Shown here: positions 6,613-13,652 of the stretch, piece after piece
Numbering within the stretch: the first letter of the stretch is position 1
Layout of the letters: each line of letters opens with the position of its first letter
DNA from: a virus
Virus record (IMG/VR): IMGVR_UViG_3300024518_000003
Span: 1 to 48,645 of that record
Strand: one strand, 5' to 3'
Length of the DNA stretch: 48,645 nucleotides
Notes under the pieces: generated by a model
What the model saw: only the letters and a program-made list of their open reading frames with translations
What the model was told of the DNA's origin: nothing
Databases searched by the model: none
Position numbers and translations under genes: made by a program

Positions 6613-7227
6613 ATGCACGCAAGACATTACATCGCGGCTCACATCAGCAAAGGCAACACGAAACTACCTAAAACAACTTGGATTTTCAACGCGGGGAGCG
6701 CTAAAAACTGCCCCTCAAGACGGTTAGGGTTATGTCAATGTCCGACAAAATGCTGCGCACGCAAGGCCGAAAAAGCGTACCCGCCTGTCCTTCCTTACCG
6801 GGTACGACAAGAGAAACTATGGACAGAATGCACACCAGCACAATTTGCGAATGCACTATTAGAAACGTCGCGCATTGCTACGAAAGTAAAGCTAAAAACG
6901 TTCAGATACAACGAATCCGGCGACTTTGAGAATCAATCACAGGTGGCATGGTTCGCCAAAGTATGTCAAATCCTAACAAGCCATGGCATAACTTGTTATG
7001 GGCACACAGCCAGAACCGATCTTGATTTGACATTGCTCAATGGTACGTCATGTATGCAAGTGTCAAACAATTCTTACGCGGAAATATGGAGGTTAAGAGG
7101 GGCGAACGTCTTCAAAACGGTCAAAGAATACAGTAAATACTGTACAAAACGGTGTGATATGGACTGTAAAACCTGCCAATTATGCCAATTCTCCACACGT
7201 CAAACTATCGAGGTGAAATTACACTGA
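6613..7227 (+). CDS. Gp88-like cysteine-rich phage protein, 204 aa
   Basis: ATG 6613 follows AAAGGAG; an ATG at 6595 overlaps the clamp stop and lacks a site. The N-terminal part has NCPSRRLGLCQCPTKCCARK, the middle has FRYNESGDFENQSQVAWFAK, then GITCYGHTARTDLDL, and the end has YCTKRCDMDCKTCQLC. The order (Cys cluster, then a W/Y-H/N-x-SGDF motif, then a Y-G-x-T segment) matches my recollection of the phage gene product 88 family, which looks like a degenerate radical-SAM-type barrel. Function is unknown. The two Cys clusters suggest metal or Fe-S binding. Confidence 0.6.
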   Translation: MHARHYIAAHISKGNTKLPKTTWIFNAGSAKNCPSRRLGLCQCPTKCCARKAEKAYPPVLPYRVRQEKLWTECTPAQFANALLETSRIATKVKLKTFRYNESGDFENQSQVAWFAKVCQILTSHGITCYGHTARTDLDLTLLNGTSCMQVSNNSYAEIWRLRGANVFKTVKEYSKYCTKRCDMDCKTCQLCQFSTRQTIEVKLH

Positions 7228-7228
7228 T

Positions 7229-7420
7229 ATGTACAAAGTAGTGCAAGCACGCAAAATGCGGTCAATATTCATCGGCACAGAACAAGAATGTGAACAATAT
7301 CTGATAGATAACCCTAAACTAGACCATGGAGGTATGACACATCATGACGCTACAAGAGATCTTGAACACACTACCCGTAACAATCTCATCAAAGTTCGTA
7401 CCGGCACGAAAGGCGGTTAA
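7229..7420 (+). CDS. Hypothetical protein, 63 aa
   Basis: The ATG at 7229 lies one base after the previous stop (TGATATG), suggesting coupled translation. The first half, MYKVVQARKMRSIFIGTEQE followed by CEQYLI, reads as a small alpha-beta fold. The last 25 codons overlap the next gene in another frame and may be loosely constrained. Function unknown. Confidence 0.55.
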   Translation: MYKVVQARKMRSIFIGTEQECEQYLIDNPKLDHGGMTHHDATRDLEHTTRNNLIKVRTGTKGG

Positions 7421-7814
7421 AAACCGCCTCAACTGGCAGGTAACGGTTAGAAACACTGAAACGGGCAAATCTTGCACACTACGTTACCGGACATTAACAA
7501 GTATGCTTCCTGGTTGGTCTCCGACAAAACGGGGCAGGCAATACGCCGTTGAGATAGAACAGGCTACCCAGACAGGGATATTCCAAACCCAACAAGCCGC
7601 TCCACCGACGTTAGAAGCGGTCGTGAAGTTCCACATGCCCGTCCTGGAGGCCTCAATAATGGATTATGATACTTGGGTACTCTCTGCCCCACTACCGCCC
7701 AATCCATGGCCTCTGGAGACGTACCAGGCATTACGAAAGACCGAATTGCCCAACGTACTTGGTATCGATATGGTAGATCTCATCATAGGCGAATGGGGGC
7801 CCTCCAATGTTTAG
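7344..7814 (+). CDS. Hypothetical protein, 156 aa
   Basis: The start is ATG 7344 after ATGGAGGTATGACACATC. The opening MTLQEILNTLPVTISSKFVP followed by ARKAVKNRLNWQVTV recalls small phage proteins of unknown function. The C-terminal third is Trp/Pro-rich (PLPPNPWPLETYQALRK). It overlaps both neighbours, typical of a compact early operon. No function assigned. Confidence 0.65.
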   Translation: MTLQEILNTLPVTISSKFVPARKAVKNRLNWQVTVRNTETGKSCTLRYRTLTSMLPGWSPTKRGRQYAVEIEQATQTGIFQTQQAAPPTLEAVVKFHMPVLEASIMDYDTWVLSAPLPPNPWPLETYQALRKTELPNVLGIDMVDLIIGEWGPSNV

Positions 7815-7965
7815 TGTATGTTACAACAACCAGTCAAAATTTACCGGCTCACTGTACCAATGCCTCCTGTACCTGCAACACCTATCTCCACTCGGAACTG
7901 TTCTATCAATGATCTTAGCAGGTTACACGATTAGAAAGGCGGTAAAAGATGCAACACGTGACTAG
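7807..7965 (+). CDS. Small protein with a possible membrane segment, 52 aa
   Basis: ATG 7807 overlaps the preceding stop by 8 bp, and the TAG at 7963-7965 overlaps the next start by 17 bp. The middle has a hydrophobic run (LSPLGTVLSMILAGYTI) followed by a basic end (RKAVKDATRD). It could be a single-pass membrane peptide. Support comes from the coding gap it fills and the overlap pattern. Confidence 0.5.
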   Translation: MFSVCYNNQSKFTGSLYQCLLYLQHLSPLGTVLSMILAGYTIRKAVKDATRD

Positions 7966-8212
7966 AGCACTATCTACTGTACCAGACCTAACCAAGCACT
8001 CAGAAGCATTGAAACACGTCGCGGCATACTTTCAAGACCACACACAACATGAAGCTGCGGTCCTCAACATGGCGGTACACCCTGGTGTGCTGGCGTCAGA
8101 AGACCCCCCGATGTATCTCGCTATACTGTGCGCGCGCCAGTTACAAGAACTCGAACACAGACTGGGGGCCATGCCTAAGCCGTCATTCGTATCCGATGAG
8201 TGTCTAAATTGA
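7949..8212 (+). CDS. Hypothetical helical protein, 87 aa
   Basis: The ATG at 7949 follows AAAGGCGG. The protein looks mainly helical (LKHVAAYFQDHTQHEAAVLN, then MYLAILCARQLQELEHRLG). No motif is recognised. It ends 13 bp inside the next gene. Confidence 0.6.
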   Translation: MQHVTRALSTVPDLTKHSEALKHVAAYFQDHTQHEAAVLNMAVHPGVLASEDPPMYLAILCARQLQELEHRLGAMPKPSFVSDECLN

Positions 8213-8403
8213 GAGGCGGTACGCGGGCCGGAGCAGGCCGAAAACCGTACGTAGCTCACAGAGATAAGATGATTCGTGTGTCTGTCTTTCTCCCCCGACG
8301 CATTGTTGAACACATGAAACAAACGAACAGTGTTAACCACATAATCCGAGACCTTATCCTCAAACATTATGACACGTCCGGTACGACCGACCACGACCGG
8401 TAG
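8200..8403 (+). CDS. Ribbon-helix-helix-like DNA-binding protein, 67 aa
   Basis: The start is GTG 8200, overlapping the previous gene by 13 bp. The N-terminus has RGGTRAGAGRKPY, the glycine/arginine signature common in small phage proteins. It is followed by KMIRVSVFLPRRIVEHMKQ, a strand-then-helix pattern of MetJ/Arc folds, and a second helix. It is the last gene of block A, next to the palindrome-rich region, so a role in binding that region is possible but unproven. The end of the gene carries one copy of the ACGTCCGGTA motif that recurs in that region. Confidence 0.65.
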   Translation: MSKLRGGTRAGAGRKPYVAHRDKMIRVSVFLPRRIVEHMKQTNSVNHIIRDLILKHYDTSGTTDHDR

Positions 8404-8411
8404 ATTTTGGC

Positions 8412-8471
8412 CCTACCGGACGCGCCTAACGTCCTGTATTTATTATATATATATATATTACGTCCGGTAGG
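8412..8471. repeat. Inverted repeat around AT tract
   Basis: CCTACCGGACG (8412-8422) pairs with CGTCCGGTAGG (8461-8471), 11 bp perfect. The 38-base loop is mostly alternating A and T (TATTTATTATATATATATAT). It starts 8 bp after the last block A stop. Confidence 0.9.
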
Positions 8472-8514
8472 ACTAGTAGAAGGGGGGGTTAACCGGGAAA
8501 AAACATAGGGTACT

Positions 8515-8536
8515 GTAGCGGCTACGTAGCCGCTAC
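8515..8536. repeat. 22-bp perfect palindrome
   Basis: The sequence reads the same on both strands, with arms GTAGCGGCTAC and GTAGCCGCTAC. An extra GTAGCCGC copy follows at 8537-8544. Confidence 0.95.
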
Positions 8537-8638
8537 GTAGCCGCCCCGTGTATAGGGGAAAAATACCTGGGTAATGGGGCTACCTACTGGTCGCCGCGGA
8601 CGTCGCCCGATTCTGTAATGATTTCGGATACTTAAGCC

Positions 8639-8676
8639 CGTCCGGTAGTCGGTCCGGGGCCGGACACTACCGGACG
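8639..8676. repeat. Nested inverted repeat of the CGTCCGGTAG motif
   Basis: CGTCCGGTAGT (8639-8649) pairs with ACTACCGGACG (8666-8676), and an inner GTCCGGGGCCGGAC (8652-8665) is itself palindromic. It would fold as one long, GC-rich stem with a 2-base bulge. Confidence 0.9.
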
Positions 8677-8765
8677 TGGCACCTAAGTGTGTGGAATTAC
8701 TGGAGAATGTGCCTCTTAGGACCCTCGAAAACCCGTTAAAACGACCCAAAACAGTCCAAAAAGCA

Positions 8766-8782
8766 CTCGTAGCCGCTACGAG
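8766..8782. repeat. Short hairpin CTCGTAG/CTACGAG
   Basis: Seven-bp arms flank CCG. The unit carries the same GTAGCCGCTAC core as the 22-bp palindrome at 8515-8536. Confidence 0.85.
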
Positions 8783-8811
8783 CAGGCCTGAACAAACCAC
8801 GTAGCGGACTG

Positions 8812-8831
8812 AGGCCGCTTCGAAGCGGCCT
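8812..8831. repeat. 20-bp perfect palindrome
   Basis: AGGCCGCTTCGAAGCGGCCT is fully self-complementary. It shares bases with the 20-bp stem at 8824-8872, so the two structures are mutually exclusive. Confidence 0.95.
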
Positions 8832-8872
8832 GAGGCCGCTACGAACAACCCACGTAGCGGCCTCAGGCCGCT
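8824..8872 (-). terminator. 20-bp perfect stem overlapping the primase-helicase stop codon
   Basis: The arms 8824-8843 and 8853-8872 are exact reverse complements with a 9-base loop. The stem takes in part of the stop codon of the leftward primase-helicase gene, so it should form at the 3' end of the block B transcript. There is no U-tract after it, so intrinsic termination is uncertain; it may protect the 3' end or act with other factors. Confidence 0.6.
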
Positions 8873-11138
8873 ACACCTCTTGTGCCGCTTCGTACCGCTC
8901 CAAAACGGCACCTTTCACTATCTCGCCCAAATCGCTACCGACTTTTATGTATAATTTGGTCCTGCCGCCGTCTATAACAGATGATTTGCCCACCCGCCCG
9001 TCGATCAAAGCGGGATGTTTCCGGTACCCAAGACTTGTGAGCAAGGTCCCCAGGTGCGCATAATTTACCCGTCTGCCATCATCTTGTAGGAGTCGGATAA
9101 CTGCCATTGTGGATACCCACCCACCGCGAAAACCCACACGGTCCTGGTCTACCGCCTCAAGGACAGATGCCCCGACAGGACAAACAGACTCCCTGATAGC
9201 TGCAGTTGTGGAGCTTGTTTGAGGCGCCCTGTTACACGACGTAGCGGGATTGAACTCTTCGGGTATGTTATACCGTGCAAGGTACCCATGGACCGCGTCA
9301 TACCCACCGCCACGCAACCAGGTATATAATAGCGGGAAGTATGGCCCAGTCATACCATCACGTATCAGATCGCCCATACTCTGTTGCGCGCTGTAAAATA
9401 TAGCGAACCGACGGTCATTTTCCGTCTTCCGGATCGCGTCCTTATGATTTGAGTTAAATATAAAATTGGCACACACATCACCCATCACCTGGTCCATCCG
9501 CATGGCCCGCTTGGCTAATCTTACGTTTGTGATCATGGGTTTCAGGATCTCAATCACGTCGTTCTGTGCGCGAGGTACATACACGTCCTCAACACCGATA
9601 AATAGCTTACCAAATATCCAGGCGTTATATTTTTCACCAATTTCTGACGCTGGGGGCATATGTGTATATTTTTCACCGATACAGTGTGCGACGCACCAAG
9701 TGAACAATGACTTTCCGTTACCTTCTACGCCCTGCAACAGTGGGGCCCACTGAAATTTGACCCCCCGGCTCTGTACACAGGCGGCCATGTAGGCCAGAAA
9801 AATCTGTCTATCTCGCTCAACAGGTAGAACAAGCCCTAAGTGTTTCAAAAACGGGTCCACGCCACCGTCGCTTTGCGAGGTCTCGACAGGCACGTACGTA
9901 TTAACCATAGATCGGCCCTCGTGGGTGAGCAGCTCCCCAGGTGCCAACAACGGCCTGAAACATGTGGTGTCCACCTTCGGGAACTGGTGTACCTGAGATT
10001 GGGTAAATGCGACCCATGCGCTACGCTTCGTTTTCCCGTCACCAGTTACTTGGAATTCGTACCCACCGTACACAGCGTCGAACTGCTCCGGACGGAGAAA
10101 CGCCCCGGACGGGACGAAGATAGCATGTTCATCTCGTACGTACACACACCCCTTGAAGTATTCGATCAATTTGGTAGTGTCGAGATACTGGTATCCGGGG
10201 CCACTGCTGTCTTGCTCAACCTTCGGGGAAGAGGGCCGGCGCGCGTGTACCGCTTTCTGCAGATTCACGGCAGTGCTCACGGTACGGTCCAGGTAGTCCG
10301 GCCTGTCGTATTTCTCCCGTAACAGACAGGATTTACACAGTAAACGGTGTATACGCTCGGTGTCCTTACCGGTCCAGAAAGCGAGGTGTTGCGCCAGGGC
10401 GGCGTCACACCTCGACAAGTCTGTACCGTCGCCGTTGTCCCTTGGGTACATTCCGGATAATACGTCCTCGTTCGCGTTCCATAAGTCCGCGAATGTCGCA
10501 CGAAATCCGAACTTAGCCGCGACACTGCTGGACCTCATAGCGGCGGCGATGAGCTCGTCGTCGTCCGTGTACCCGTCCCACTCCGGAACGGGACCGGATC
10601 CAGAGGGTGTGGTTGATACTGGTGTGTCGACGTGTAGGTATCTATCGACCACACCGTCCAGCACCGCCTGGGAAGGGCGAACACCTGATGCCCCTACAGC
10701 ACCGGTACCGGTTAACGCCACGTACCTACTTTCGGTGTAAAGGTCGAATCCCTCCCCCGTGTCAGCGGACCTGTACTTTTTACGTCTCAGGCTGGACGGT
10801 ACTGTCGGTCTTCCGGTACCTATTATATGCAAGCCCCGGCCCGATTGTGACACTTCTACGAGACATCCGGAGAAAGTACTGCACAAGTCCTGTGCTAATC
10901 CCGACCAAGTACCGTCGGACAGCAAACAGTCATCAATATCGATCAGAAAAAACGGATCGTCCTCTGTAATGACGAAACCCACACCGCACCCTAACGCCCT
11001 TGCAGCCGTAACGGCGGTATCATACCCTAACCACTTTGTCGTATCATGGGCGTTGCAGACCTTGCCCAGCCCGTCACACGGTAGTTTCCTTTTAGATAGA
11101 ATAAATTGATCATGATTATGTATGGACACTTGACACAT
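8871..11138 (-). CDS. Primase-polymerase/helicase (PrimPol domain plus D5/DUF5906-type ATPase)
   Basis: This 755-residue replication protein has two halves. The N-terminal archaeo-eukaryotic primase-like domain shows catalytic acids in FFLIDIDD (residues about 63-70) and SGRGLHIIG (about 99-107). The C-terminal SF3-type helicase shows Walker A GVEGNGKS (470-477) and an acidic FIGVEDVYV strand (about 515). Such proteins make primers, and some extend them, while unwinding DNA. ATG 11138 touches AAGGAG directly; GTG 11129 has a better 9-base gap and may be the real start. It is the last gene of block B and ends in the palindrome region. Confidence 0.88.
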   Translation of the reverse strand: MCQVSIHNHDQFILSKRKLPCDGLGKVCNAHDTTKWLGYDTAVTAARALGCGVGFVITEDDPFFLIDIDDCLLSDGTWSGLAQDLCSTFSGCLVEVSQSGRGLHIIGTGRPTVPSSLRRKKYRSADTGEGFDLYTESRYVALTGTGAVGASGVRPSQAVLDGVVDRYLHVDTPVSTTPSGSGPVPEWDGYTDDDELIAAAMRSSSVAAKFGFRATFADLWNANEDVLSGMYPRDNGDGTDLSRCDAALAQHLAFWTGKDTERIHRLLCKSCLLREKYDRPDYLDRTVSTAVNLQKAVHARRPSSPKVEQDSSGPGYQYLDTTKLIEYFKGCVYVRDEHAIFVPSGAFLRPEQFDAVYGGYEFQVTGDGKTKRSAWVAFTQSQVHQFPKVDTTCFRPLLAPGELLTHEGRSMVNTYVPVETSQSDGGVDPFLKHLGLVLPVERDRQIFLAYMAACVQSRGVKFQWAPLLQGVEGNGKSLFTWCVAHCIGEKYTHMPPASEIGEKYNAWIFGKLFIGVEDVYVPRAQNDVIEILKPMITNVRLAKRAMRMDQVMGDVCANFIFNSNHKDAIRKTENDRRFAIFYSAQQSMGDLIRDGMTGPYFPLLYTWLRGGGYDAVHGYLARYNIPEEFNPATSCNRAPQTSSTTAAIRESVCPVGASVLEAVDQDRVGFRGGWVSTMAVIRLLQDDGRRVNYAHLGTLLTSLGYRKHPALIDGRVGKSSVIDGGRTKLYIKVGSDLGEIVKGAVLERYEAAQEV

Positions 11139-11193
11139 CTCCTTGTTTCGTATAAGGTTAACGAGATTTCACCGCCTCCACCCTTTGCGCGAG

Positions 11194-11227
11194 GCAAGGC
11201 CTGACCTGTTACTCGGTCAGGCCTTGC
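11194..11227 (-). other. 13-bp perfect stem-loop before the primase-helicase gene
   Basis: GCAAGGCCTGACC (11194-11206) pairs with GGTCAGGCCTTGC (11215-11227) around an 8-base loop. On the transcribed (minus) strand no U-run follows. It lies in a 94-bp gap between a 75-aa gene and the primase-helicase, so partial termination, RNase processing or mRNA stabilisation are options. Confidence 0.7.
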
Positions 11228-11232
11228 TTGTT

Positions 11233-11460
11233 CTATCTAAGCTCTACGGCAGTATCTAGACCGGAGATAACAGAGAGGGCTTGGTTCTCTGAGTCCAACT
11301 CAACAGCTCTAAACACCCCGTTTTCGGTAAAATAAACAGTACAACCCACAAAGTAATACGCCGTTAGCGTATCTGTTCGGATACGGTAGCGCCCTATTAG
11401 GACCCACGTAGGAGCAAGTACGGCCTTCCACCATCTTAGCAACGGATTAAACACGGGCAT
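11233..11460 (-). CDS. Hypothetical protein with possible membrane-proximal N-terminus, 75 aa
   Basis: ATG 11460 overlaps the end of the 51-aa membrane peptide gene by 14 bp. The product begins with PLLRWWKAVLAPTWVLIGRY, an amphipathic or membrane-surface segment, followed by YYFVGCTVYFTENGVFRAVE, which reads as beta strands. No family recognised. The overlap with the membrane peptide suggests paired expression. Confidence 0.65.
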   Translation of the reverse strand: MPVFNPLLRWWKAVLAPTWVLIGRYRIRTDTLTAYYFVGCTVYFTENGVFRAVELDSENQALSVISGLDTAVELR

Positions 11461-11602
11461 CTTTCACCACCTCTCCTATCGTCTCGAGCACATGCGGCTC
11501 TATAAGCTCTTCGTAATATAGGCCCGCCAACATGGGCGTCGCGTAATACATAAAGATTCCAAACACCGCCAATATCGCTACGAAATACACTCGATCAGAC
11601 AT
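11447..11602 (-). CDS. Small single-pass membrane protein, 51 aa
   Basis: ATG 11602 to TAA 11447-11449. Residues 5-28 form a hydrophobic helix (VYFVAILAVFGIFMYYATPM) after a short charged start, and the C-terminus is acidic. It overlaps both neighbours (8 and 14 bp). It could be a holin-like or inner-membrane accessory protein, but position in the replication block gives no firm clue. Confidence 0.6.
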   Translation of the reverse strand: MSDRVYFVAILAVFGIFMYYATPMLAGLYYEELIEPHVLETIGEVVKDARV

Positions 11603-11762
11603 GCCAAGTCTCCTTCCACAAGTGGAACACCTGTAATAACAGTTCGTTAACCCTCTTTCCGCTATACTTGCCAGACTGTCGTATCAACCCCGCCAGGTGC
11701 GGGCCGTTGAACTCTCGGGTCCGCTTCGTCTCCTCCGTAAGTGCCCGCAATAGCCCGCTCAT
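11595..11762 (-). CDS. Hypothetical basic helical protein, 55 aa
   Basis: ATG 11762 overlaps the stop of the 141-aa gene in an ATGA junction. The product starts SGLLRALTEETKRTREFNGP and has many Arg and Lys, with a helical C-terminus (RVNELLLQVFHLWKETWHV). No motif recognised. Coding is supported by the stop-start overlaps on both sides. Confidence 0.6.
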   Translation of the reverse strand: MSGLLRALTEETKRTREFNGPHLAGLIRQSGKYSGKRVNELLLQVFHLWKETWHV

Positions 11763-12184
11763 TGCACACCTTCCAGATACTCCTCGAACACACCCTTGCC
11801 CGACATGAACTTGAGAGCAGACAGTGTGGCCCTCGTTCGACCTGGGTTGTTGCCCCGCTCCGTTTTAAGATAGTTCCCGTGTCGGGAGACTCCAAGAAGA
11901 TAGGCCATTTCGGAAGTGGACAGGCCTTTCGACTCTCGGAACCGTCGGAAGTCGGAGCCCCTCAGGTCTGTACAGTACCAAGGACACCATGTGTACTGTA
12001 CGAATAGCTTTTTCTCCAAGAGGAACATCACCGCACGAGCGGTAGCTTTCGTTACTTCGGGATATTTTTCAGGGCCCTTAGCCTTAGTGTTGTCGTACCC
12101 ATCCCGGGTCTCATACCCGAGTGCCCACCGTATGAAGCAGGGCGCGTGGCCCCACAATGACTCTAACTGTTCGAATGTAATCAT
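11759..12184 (-). CDS. Protein with two HTH-like modules, 141 aa
   Basis: Two related segments can be aligned. Residues about 14-62 contain FIRWALGYETRDGYDN followed by VTKATARAVMFLLEKKLFVQ. Residues about 86-138 contain GLSTSEMAYLLGVSRHGNYL followed by RTRATLSALKFMSGKGVFEEYLE. The second copy looks like a helix-turn-helix (S-x-x-E-M-A-x-x-L-G-V-S). The nearby 201-aa protein (12761-13366) has the same two-module plan. DNA binding is likely; the targets are unknown. ATG 12184 follows GGAGGG and overlaps the VRR-NUC stop. Confidence 0.75.
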   Translation of the reverse strand: MITFEQLESLWGHAPCFIRWALGYETRDGYDNTKAKGPEKYPEVTKATARAVMFLLEKKLFVQYTWCPWYCTDLRGSDFRRFRESKGLSTSEMAYLLGVSRHGNYLKTERGNNPGRTRATLSALKFMSGKGVFEEYLEGVQ

Positions 12185-12666
12185 AATGTACCCTCCCGTT
12201 CTGCGAACTTAGCGTCAGCCCCGAACGAGGCCAACAGTTCTAAGAATCTTCGTTGTGCCACCTCACGGTCCCTGCCCGTGAACACCCAACCAGACCCTTT
12301 AGTCTCTCTGGCGACGAACTGTCCGATCACCTTACCGACATGGTCAGGCCCTATCGTGATCGGCCGGATGCCGATCAAGTCTGACGATTTGATACGCCTA
12401 TTCATACGGGTCGAATCGTTACAAAGCCCGTACCGAACCTGCCTACCCGTGTTTGGGTCTTTAAAAGCACCAACGTTGTTCCTCCATAGTCGAAGGCCCT
12501 TGCGGGAGGCCTCCGCCCTAATTATACTCTGTACCGCTGCTTCTGACAATCCGCTAGATGTTGTGGTATTGTCTGAGAGGGCCCCTAGCTGGGACCGCAG
12601 GTCATTCACCGCTTCAGGCGGTATATCCCACCTGCGAGCCCATTCGTCTACTGTGTCATGTAACAT
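12181..12666 (-). CDS. VRR-NUC-type PD-(D/E)XK nuclease, 161 aa
   Basis: The core SEAAVQSIIRAEASRKGLRL WRNN, then SSDLIGIRP, then GQFVARETKGSG and a C-terminal helix QRRFLELLASFGADAKFA, matches the phage VRR-NUC fold. D and E-x-K (ARETK) form the metal-binding active site. Family members act on branched or single-strand-containing DNA and often sit in phage replication cassettes with a SF2 helicase and primase, as here. The N-terminal 45 residues are an added helical region. The start ATG 12666 lies directly after the 36-aa membrane peptide stop. Confidence 0.85.
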   Translation of the reverse strand: MLHDTVDEWARRWDIPPEAVNDLRSQLGALSDNTTTSSGLSEAAVQSIIRAEASRKGLRLWRNNVGAFKDPNTGRQVRYGLCNDSTRMNRRIKSSDLIGIRPITIGPDHVGKVIGQFVARETKGSGWVFTGRDREVAQRRFLELLASFGADAKFAEREGTL

Positions 12667-12777
12667 TTACGACCTCCCCCAAAGTATCCCTATGGCGACC
12701 AAGGCCATGGCGACCAGGCACGGCAACGCAATGCCTGACCCGATAACTGCCACGACAAACTTACATATCGTTTTCAT
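12667..12777 (-). CDS. Membrane peptide, 36 aa
   Basis: ATG 12777 to TAA 12667-12669. After MKTICK the sequence is almost entirely hydrophobic (FVVAVIGSGIALPCLVAMAL and on), ending GILWGRS, so it is one long or two short membrane helices. It overlaps the 201-aa gene by 17 bp and abuts the nuclease gene. Function unknown. Confidence 0.55.
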   Translation of the reverse strand: MKTICKFVVAVIGSGIALPCLVAMALVAIGILWGRS

Positions 12778-13366
12778 GTCCAATCCTTTCCTCTACCCAC
12801 TTACGTGCTGTAGATTGCACCAGGTTCGTCAGCACGAAGTTATCAATTAGTTCGTTGGTTAGTTTCTTCAGGTCCTTCAATTTCTTCTCTAACTTGGATA
12901 CCTTAGTCGGGTAGTCTATCATGGCCCGTAGATCGGGCTGTTCAACCAGCCAGGTCCGAAAGTCTTCCTCTGCTCCCGTCTCGTATAGAAATAACAAGAC
13001 ACGAGCCATCGCTCGTGTCCGTTTAGACACAGCACGATTTGTGCTTTCCAGTGCCCTGTACCCGTTTGGATGAACACAATAGAACACCGACATCTCAAGA
13101 TAAGACATGGCCATGTACACATTACGAAATTCTTTCAGACCTTCTCGAGTTATTTTTTTGGAAATCCAAGAGGATTCCAGGTACTCTTTCAACATCCCCT
13201 CTTGATGCAGGAACTCAACTGCAAACGATATCGCCCGGTTCGTGCATGTCGTAGCATTCCGTGCCCTGGCCCGTGCGTAACCTTTCATATCTTCACACCC
13301 GAAGATTAACGCCATCTCCCTACTGCTCAGCCCCGTCTTCGTTTCTAACTGTAATAATGTCAACAT
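12761..13366 (-). CDS. Protein with two HTH-like modules and a coiled-coil tail, 201 aa
   Basis: The first module (residues about 12-64) has GLSSREMALIFGCEDMKGYA, then CTNRAISFAVEFLHQEGMLKEYLE. The second (about 82-140) has MSYLEMSVFYCVHPNGYRAL, then RTRAMARVLLFLYETGAEED. A Lys/Leu-rich coiled-coil segment follows (about 157-175). The module resembles those of the 141-aa protein two genes downstream, so both may come from one ancestral gene. ATG 13366 follows GGAGAGATAGCAC. Probably DNA-binding; no further assignment. Confidence 0.75.
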   Translation of the reverse strand: MLTLLQLETKTGLSSREMALIFGCEDMKGYARARARNATTCTNRAISFAVEFLHQEGMLKEYLESSWISKKITREGLKEFRNVYMAMSYLEMSVFYCVHPNGYRALESTNRAVSKRTRAMARVLLFLYETGAEEDFRTWLVEQPDLRAMIDYPTKVSKLEKKLKDLKKLTNELIDNFVLTNLVQSTARKWVEERIGHENDM

Positions 13367-13649
13367 GTGCTATCTCTCCTCCCTCGTATGCTCCCTTACC
13401 CCAGCCAGTCCCGAAAATGAGTGCGCTCTGAAGGATGCGATCGAACTCATTTTCGGGCAGTTTGTGATGCCCGTATTTCTTCAGCCATTTCTTCCGGATC
13501 CTCTTCTTACGGTGCGTTCTCTTAGGCACAAGAAGGTCAGCGACAGGCTGTCCGGGCCGCATGCTCTCTGGTAGTGCTAACGTATGCACAAGAAGGTCAG
13601 CGATAGGCTGTCCGGACCACATGCTCTCTGGTAGTACTAACGTAAGCAT
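13320..13649 (-). CDS. Hypothetical protein with a duplicated 20-residue N-terminus, 109 aa
   Basis: The first 41 residues are two copies of a 20-residue unit (LPESMWSGQPIADLLV and LPESMRPGQPVADLLV). A basic stretch follows (RTHRKKRIRKKWLKKYGHHK) and then a soluble C-terminal part with FDRILQSALIFGTGWGKG. The start ATG 13649 follows GGGGAGATAACAC. It overlaps the 201-aa gene by 47 bp. Function unknown; the basic segment suggests nucleic acid contact. Confidence 0.65.
   Translation of the reverse strand: MLTLVLPESMWSGQPIADLLVHTLALPESMRPGQPVADLLVPKRTHRKKRIRKKWLKKYGHHKLPENEFDRILQSALIFGTGWGKGAYEGGEIAHVDIITVRNEDGAEQ
13526..13645. repeat. 60-bp tandem duplication inside a coding region
   Basis: Unit 13526-13585 is followed directly by 13586-13645, with 5 differences in 60 bases. 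The copy keeps the frame, adding 20 residues to the N-terminus of the 109-aa protein. Confidence 0.95.
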
Positions 13650-13652
13650 GTG

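Larger units (their letters stand above)
8404..8870. other. Palindrome-rich gene-free region; candidate origin or bidirectional terminator
   Basis: These 467 bp separate the converging ends of blocks A and B and hold no convincing gene. Two motif families recur in both orientations: CGTCCGGTAG (around 8412, 8461, 8639, 8666) and GTAGCGGC/GCCGCTAC (around 8515-8544, 8766-8782, 8801, 8812-8872). An AT tract (about 8437-8460) lies between the first pair. Repeated palindromes plus an AT-rich stretch next to the primase-helicase gene resemble a replication origin. The stems also suit transcription termination from both sides, although none has a clear U-run. Confidence 0.65.

Noticed and set aside
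8522-8911. A 129-codon leftward open frame across the palindrome region
   Set aside because: It is made mostly of palindromic repeat sequence, overlaps the primase-helicase end in another frame, has odd composition and no ribosome site, so it is a by-product of the repeats.
9840-10969. Rightward open frames of 116-160 codons opposite the primase-helicase
   Set aside because: They are antisense shadows of a clearly conserved gene and lack ribosome sites.
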